64,000 nucleotides of DNA from Amoebophrya sp. A120 (taxonomy: Eukaryota > Sar > Dinophyceae > Syndiniales > Amoebophryaceae). Made by a program: the position numbers and the translations under genes. The notes beneath the pieces were generated by a model. That model was given only the letters and a program-made list of their open reading frames with translations, did not search any database and was not told the origin of the DNA. This document shows positions 62,901 through 64,000 of the stretch, piece after piece. Location: positions 644,259-708,258 of the forward strand of contig CAJINV010000016.1 of assembly GCA_905178155.1 (NCBI GenBank), written 5' to 3'. Position 1 is the stretch's first letter; each line of letters begins with the position of its first letter.

Positions 62901-63435
62901 CGCGATGACCGCTGGAACGGCAAATCATGTTGGAGGTGACCATAGTACGACCTCCTCTGTGATGAACTTATCTGGTGGCGACGTGGGCAGCAGCTCCATG
63001 GATCGCACGCGCAGCAGTGCGACAGATGGTCGGGGCGGTGGCTCGCAGTACCAGGAGCGGGTTGGGAACGCGAGCATCCTCGTTATCGATGAGGACGTGG
63101 ATATGTTGACGAAGCCAGCGACCACAGCTGGGGGAATGACGAAGAAGGGCGGTAAATCTTCGGAGCAAAACCAGAATGGAAAAAATACGGAGAACCAGCA
63201 CACCAAGAGCGAGTCGAAGGAAAATGACAGGAACAACATCAGCCACAAGCCCGCGTTGTATCATAATCACAACAAGATTTTTCTGACGAAGGTGGAGAAA
63301 ACCAATATCATCGGGAATTTCGGCAATAACTTCAATCGCGGAGGTGCCGTGAAGACAAATCGGCACGTGCCGGAAGTCAGCGGAGAAAACTTGCTGTTCT
63401 ATCCACCGGCAAAACGGCTGAAGTCTTCGGAATGA
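56978..63435 (+). CDS. PARN: PARN-type poly(A)-specific ribonuclease (DEDD/CAF1 family)
   Basis: A 3'-exonuclease that shortens poly(A) tails. The start is ATG 56978 in context AGCCATGG. Landmarks are YISIDLEMTGI (first catalytic Asp and Glu), DIMQIGICCV, PFNFYVLKR, FDFQKWLQFGIGF, then after a 691-bp intron VILHNGFFDLLFLFHN (third Asp), VPHPILDTK, and YHDAGFDALQTAKVF (His and last Asp). All four acidic residues and the His are present. Exons are 56978-57582, 57759-57955, 58223-58263, 58549-58635, 58913-59056, 59748-59830, 60097-60140, 60408-60442, 60754-60900, 61180-61523, 61851-61881, from 62166 to about 62587, and a last one to 63435. Introns 57583-57758, 59057-59747 and 61882-62165 are GT-AG; eight are introners. 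The final intron edges are uncertain. The last exon holds NKIFLTKVEKTNIIGNFG, fitting the family's end. Confidence 0.9.
57956..58217. mobile_element. Introner-like element, family A
   Basis: Ends TATCAAATGTAAAAATG and, inverted, TATCAGATGCAAAAGTG. Duplication CAACC (57951-57955, 58218-58222) is exact. Removal joins NSKTN-PEENKF in PARN. Confidence 0.95.
58264..58543. mobile_element. Introner-like element, family B
   Basis: Left TATCCTGAGTAAAAACGTCC; right inverted TATCATTTGTAAAACCGTCC. Duplication CGTTT (58259-58263, 58544-58548) is exact. Removal joins NMNAF-RAKFIR, a PARN-like segment. Confidence 0.94.
58636..58907. mobile_element. Introner-like element, family A
   Basis: Ends TATCAAATGCAAATATCGAT and, inverted, TATGCATTACAAATATCGAT. 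Both arms share the same extra CGAT, so the change was carried symmetrically. Flanks ATGCG and ACGCG match at 4 of 5. Removal joins AQYA-QTQRVV. Confidence 0.92.
59057..59747 (+). repeat. Long GT-AG intron of PARN filled with GGCGCC/T-run motifs
   Basis: Starts GTGCTAG and ends ATCAAG. Removing it joins IEKF-LNGCPVILHNG, the expected PARN segment. Between about 59110 and 59480 the coding strand repeats a loose motif, C(C/T)GGCGCC followed by T-rich sequence, every 20-35 bp. It has no introner ends or 5-bp duplication. Confidence 0.75.
59831..60091. mobile_element. Introner-like element, family A
   Basis: Ends TATCAAGTGCAAAAATG and, inverted, TATGAACTGCAAAAATG. Duplication CCCAC (59826-59830, 60092-60096) is exact. 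Removal joins TPLPT-DLKHFR. Confidence 0.95.
60141..60402. mobile_element. Introner-like element, family A
   Basis: Ends TATGCATTGCAAATAAG and, inverted, TATCATTTGCAAACATG. Flanks TCCGC and CCCGA match at 3 of 5. Removal joins VKRVP-HPILDT, matching PARN. Confidence 0.88.
60443..60748. mobile_element. Introner-like element, family D
   Basis: Ends TATTACAGTGAAAAGTGCCC and, inverted, TATTACAATGAAAAATGCCC. Duplication ACGTC (60438-60442, 60749-60753) is exact. Removal joins IPSDV-DLKLKY. Confidence 0.95.
60901..61174. mobile_element. Introner-like element, worn family A
   Basis: Left TATCAAATGCAATGTCTAC with the core lost; right inverted TATGCATTGCAAATGTG then TCTGCGTCTGGAA. Flanks ACTTG and GCTTG match at 4 of 5. 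Removal joins QKQYL-ELNGNT. Confidence 0.87.
61524..61845. mobile_element. Introner-like element, family C
   Basis: Left TATCAAAAGGAAAAATCCCC; right inverted TATCGTGAAGAAAAATCCTT. Duplication AACAA (61519-61523, 61846-61850) is exact. Removal joins VEERN-KGDKKN. Confidence 0.94.
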
Positions 63436-64000
63436 TGACGTAGACCGGGCTGTTGTATGACGGGTAAAAATTCTACGGCTTTCACGAGATGGAGACCTCC
63501 GATGCAATGGCCGGTCTTGCTGCGAGTGGCTGAAGAAGATGATCAACGACGAGTATGCACTGGCAATAACTCTTGTACCTGAAGACGATCTTGCGCCTGC
63601 CCTTTCGGAGCGACATCCTTTGCCTTGCGCAGGCTATTAGAGTTGTCAGTTTGATGAATGGTGCAGCTTCGGAGCAGTCAAGGCAATAATGTAATTAGTT
63701 GTGTCACCAGCTCTACTCATTTGCAAGAGATTTTTGCAAAAGGCATGATCTTGTTCACAAAGCAAAAGACAACTCCTAGGCTGGCATCTACGCCAGGCAA
63801 GACGCCTCGCCTCGCGCGTTACTTGGTACGCGGAGCAGGCTGCCCGGCTTTTCTGCCTCCGGATCTCGTTCCGCAATCTTGCGGGACAACGTTCGGAGGC
63901 AGAGGTAGATCACCATCCTGGCCAGCCAACGAGATGCTTGCCCCTGTGATGGCTGCCGCCAAAGCGGCAGGGTTTTGGTCAGGGTTTTGCTCCGAAAAGG
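63436..64000. other. Intergenic tail, nothing recognised
   Basis: No supported gene, introner or array between the PARN stop codon and the window edge. The last 150 bases turn GC-rich, with a GCCAAAGCGGCAGGG region. Confidence 0.45.

Noticed and set aside
1-64000. A transposase or reverse transcriptase that mobilises the introners
   Set aside because: I read the open frames for DDE, tyrosine recombinase and reverse transcriptase motifs and found none; the source must lie elsewhere.

Overview
This is nuclear DNA of a eukaryote. Genes are broken into many short exons, the proteins are eukaryotic (tubulin tyrosine ligase-like, MOK/MAK kinase, Pumilio, PARN), and there are no bacterial operons. 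The best fit is a syndinian dinoflagellate parasite of the Amoebophrya type. Three things point there: genes lie in long one-direction runs, most introns lack GT-AG ends, and those introns are short invasive elements with inverted-repeat ends. Introner-like elements with non-canonical splicing have been reported from Amoebophrya genomes (from memory, not checked). The species call is inference.

Layout. Three genes read leftward: a TTLL enzyme cut by the left edge (1-3482) and two unknown low-complexity proteins (4341-7664, 7810-8382). A strand-switch spacer of about 3.3 kb follows. All later genes read rightward: a secreted or Golgi HxRxGD-type glycosyltransferase-like protein (11687-16385), a MOK-like kinase (17853-20965), a giant membrane protein of unknown family (22742-43862, about 2691 codons in 40 exons), a Pumilio-family RNA-binding protein (44925-54379, about 2363 codons), an orphan GC-rich ORF (55017-56078) and a PARN-type poly(A) ribonuclease (56978-63435).

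Main discovery. I mapped 69 introner-like elements, about 22.6 kb or 35% of the window, all inside coding sequence. Every one obeys one rule. The element begins with TA and usually ends with TA, it carries terminal inverted repeats, and it is flanked by a 5-bp target-site duplication (49 of 69 exact, most others 3-4 of 5). Deleting the element plus one copy of the duplication restores the reading frame at 69 of 69 sites, and restores family consensus where the protein is recognisable. The boundaries are not GT-AG. Near-identical copies occur in both orientations inside genes on the same strand. Only 12 introns that I could place confidently look like ordinary GT-AG introns.

I sort the elements by their ends: A (core GTCTGGGTCTGGAA), B (AACGTCCCCACCCC), C (GGAAAAATCCCCCCTCCCC), D (AGTGAAAAATGCCCCCACC), E (TGTCAGGATTGAAATCG), F (TGCAAAAGTATCGTAC), G (AAGAAAAAAACTGTGTAAGTG), H (TATCCCACAGAAAA), I (TATCCACA with A/T-rich ends) and J (two singletons). 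Three elements are swollen (1.0, 1.7 and 2.8 kb) by secondary insertions and tandem repeats. No transposase or other source gene is in the window.

The genes do not form one pathway. TTLL and MOK both belong to families that act on cilia or flagella, which suits a flagellated spore. Pumilio and PARN both act in mRNA decay and are near neighbours.
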